64,000 nucleotides of DNA from Terebella lapidaria (taxonomy: Eukaryota; Annelida; Polychaeta; Terebellida; Terebellidae): assembly GCA_949152475.1 (NCBI GenBank), contig OX424559.1:15283809-15347808 (forward strand), read 5' to 3'. A program made the position numbers and the translations under genes. Below, in pieces: positions 62,691 through 64,000 of this stretch. Below the pieces are notes generated by a model. It worked only from the letters and a program-made list of their open reading frames with translations, was not told the origin of the DNA and did no database searches. Each line of letters starts with the position of its first letter. The stretch's first letter is position 1.

Positions 62691-64000
62691 TCGTCGATCA
62701 AACTGCGAAGTTTTGTTTGGATCCAACGAACGTCAATGACGTCACGACGTAAAACGTCAATTTTTGAAATGGGACTATATCTCAGAAAGTATTCGTCGTA
62801 CAGAGAAGCGGATTGCACCACTGGAAAGCTCGTTGAATTCTGGTTTAGGAGGATGCTGTCCGATACTTTTCCGCCATGATAGATTTTCCGCTATGACGTC
62901 ATAAACATAAGGCCTGTCATACCAATTTTTCGACTTTTCAGCAAACTTTCAAACATCCACAGTGCACTCAAATTTGAAGATATTGGACTGTAAATATCAG
63001 AACATGTGTGAAATAAAATCACCCAGCAAATTGAAAAGTTTCAACACGCTACGTGCAACGTTGATGACGTCATGACGTAAAACGGCAATTTTTAAAATAG
63101 GGCTATATATCAAAAAGTATTCGTGGTACAGAGAAGCGGATTGCACCACTGGAAAGCTCGTTGAATTCTGGTTTAGGAGGATGCTGTCCGATACTTTTCC
63201 GCCATGATAGATTTTTAGCTATGACGTCATAAACGTAAGGCCTGTCATACCAATTTTTCGACTTTTCAGCAAACTTTCAAACATCCACAGTGCACTCAAA
63301 TTTGAAGATATTGGACTGTAAATATCAGAACATGTGTGAAATAAAATCACCCAGCAAATTAAAAAGTTTCAACACGCTACGTGCAACGTTGATGACGTCA
63401 TGACGTAAAACGTCAATTTTTAAAATGGGGCTATATATCAAAAAGTATTTGTCGTACAGAGAAGCGGATTGCACCACTGGGAAGCTCGTTGAATTCTGGT
63501 TTAGAAGGGTGCTGTCCGATACTTTTCCGCCATGATAGATTTTCCGGCATGACGTCATGAACGTAAGGCCTGTCATACCAATTTTTCGACTTTTCAGCAA
63601 ACATCCAAACATCCACAGTGCACTCAAATTTGAAGATATTGAACTGTAATTATCAGAACCTATGTGAAATAATAATACCCAGTCACATACCAAGTTTCAA
63701 CACGCTACGTGCAACGTCAATGACATCATGACGTAAAACGTCAATTTTGAAAATGGGGCTGTATATCAAAAAGTATTTGTCGTACAGAGAAGCGATTTGC
63801 ACCATTGGAAAGCTCGTTGAATTCTGGTTTAGGAGAGTACTGTCCGATACTTTTCCGCCATGATAGATTTTCCGCTATGACGTCATAAACGTAAAGCCTG
63901 TCATACCAAATTTTCGACTTTTCAGCAAACTTTCAAACATCCACAGTGTTCTCAAATTTGAAATAATTTGACCGTAATCATGAGGACATACGTGGAATAT
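62690..64000 (+). repeat. 328-bp satellite, at least four units, open at the right edge
   Basis: 'cagagaagcg' recurs at 62801, 63129, 63457 and 63785: spacing exactly 328 bp each time. Each unit has 'atgacgtcatgacgtaaaacg' or close variants, 'ctatgacgtcataaacg', 'cgttgaattctggtttagg' and 'catccacagtgcactcaaat'. The array continues beyond the window. Frames on both strands (62597-63693) follow the repeat and are not genes. Confidence 0.9.

Overview
The window is animal nuclear DNA: AT-rich, spliced genes with GT-AG introns in phase, long introns packed with dispersed repeats, and pieces of LINE, SINE, Tc1-type and foldback elements. It fits a repeat-rich marine invertebrate (amphioxus, hemichordate or mollusc-like genomes all fit); the sequence alone does not let me name the species. 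No rRNA, CRISPR array, operon or prokaryotic signal is present.

The only host protein family I recognise is the SLC22 (organic cation/anion/carnitine) transporter family of the major facilitator superfamily. It occurs as four related loci. Locus P (minus strand, exons 1-3, 6823 down to 1339) runs off the left edge and has a frameshifted exon 1. Locus A (plus strand, 11491-23285) is a complete ten-exon gene of 602 codons with every splice phase consistent. A tandem second copy of its last three exons (24646-25680) could give an alternative 605-residue protein. Locus F (33299-33862, minus) is a scrap of exon 1 and intron 1 related to A. Locus B (36853-54200, plus) has exon 1 with its ATG deleted, no exon 2 that I could find, exon 3 with a 5-bp deletion, exon 4 intact and exon 5 running into a 200-N gap.

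The loci form a mirror: [P minus, A plus] on the left and [F minus, B plus] on the right. P flanks at 1.3-9.7 kb reappear inverted at 34.3-51.7 kb, and A exon 1/intron 1 reappears inverted in F. The simplest reading is a divergent (head-to-head) transporter pair duplicated as one inverted block. The right half then decayed and was invaded by a gag-like GC-rich element (about 30.5-33.3 kb), tandem repeats and mobile elements.

The last large intron of A (17.8-22.2 kb) holds a 2,262-bp element with ~300-bp inverted repeats beginning CACAGTG and a perfect 5-bp target duplication, a Transib/RAG-like signature. A tRNA-derived SINE with a 13-bp target duplication lies just after exon 10. The right end holds a B-locus remnant, a sequence gap, an L1/Tx1-type fragment, a 5'-truncated LINE reverse transcriptase (58.6-60.5 kb), three covarying hairpins, and a 328-bp satellite that runs off the edge.

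Most of the rest belongs to a family called R1 here: a terminus reading GGTTACCGGACC, CGTCGTC runs, 'aaaatggcggccat' blocks, and in long copies ~134-bp tandem units full of AGGTCA half-sites, including perfect DR1 sites. The 61-64 kb satellite instead repeats the CRE octamer TGACGTCA. These motif-rich arrays, the Transib-like element and the duplicated 3' cassette are the points most worth following.
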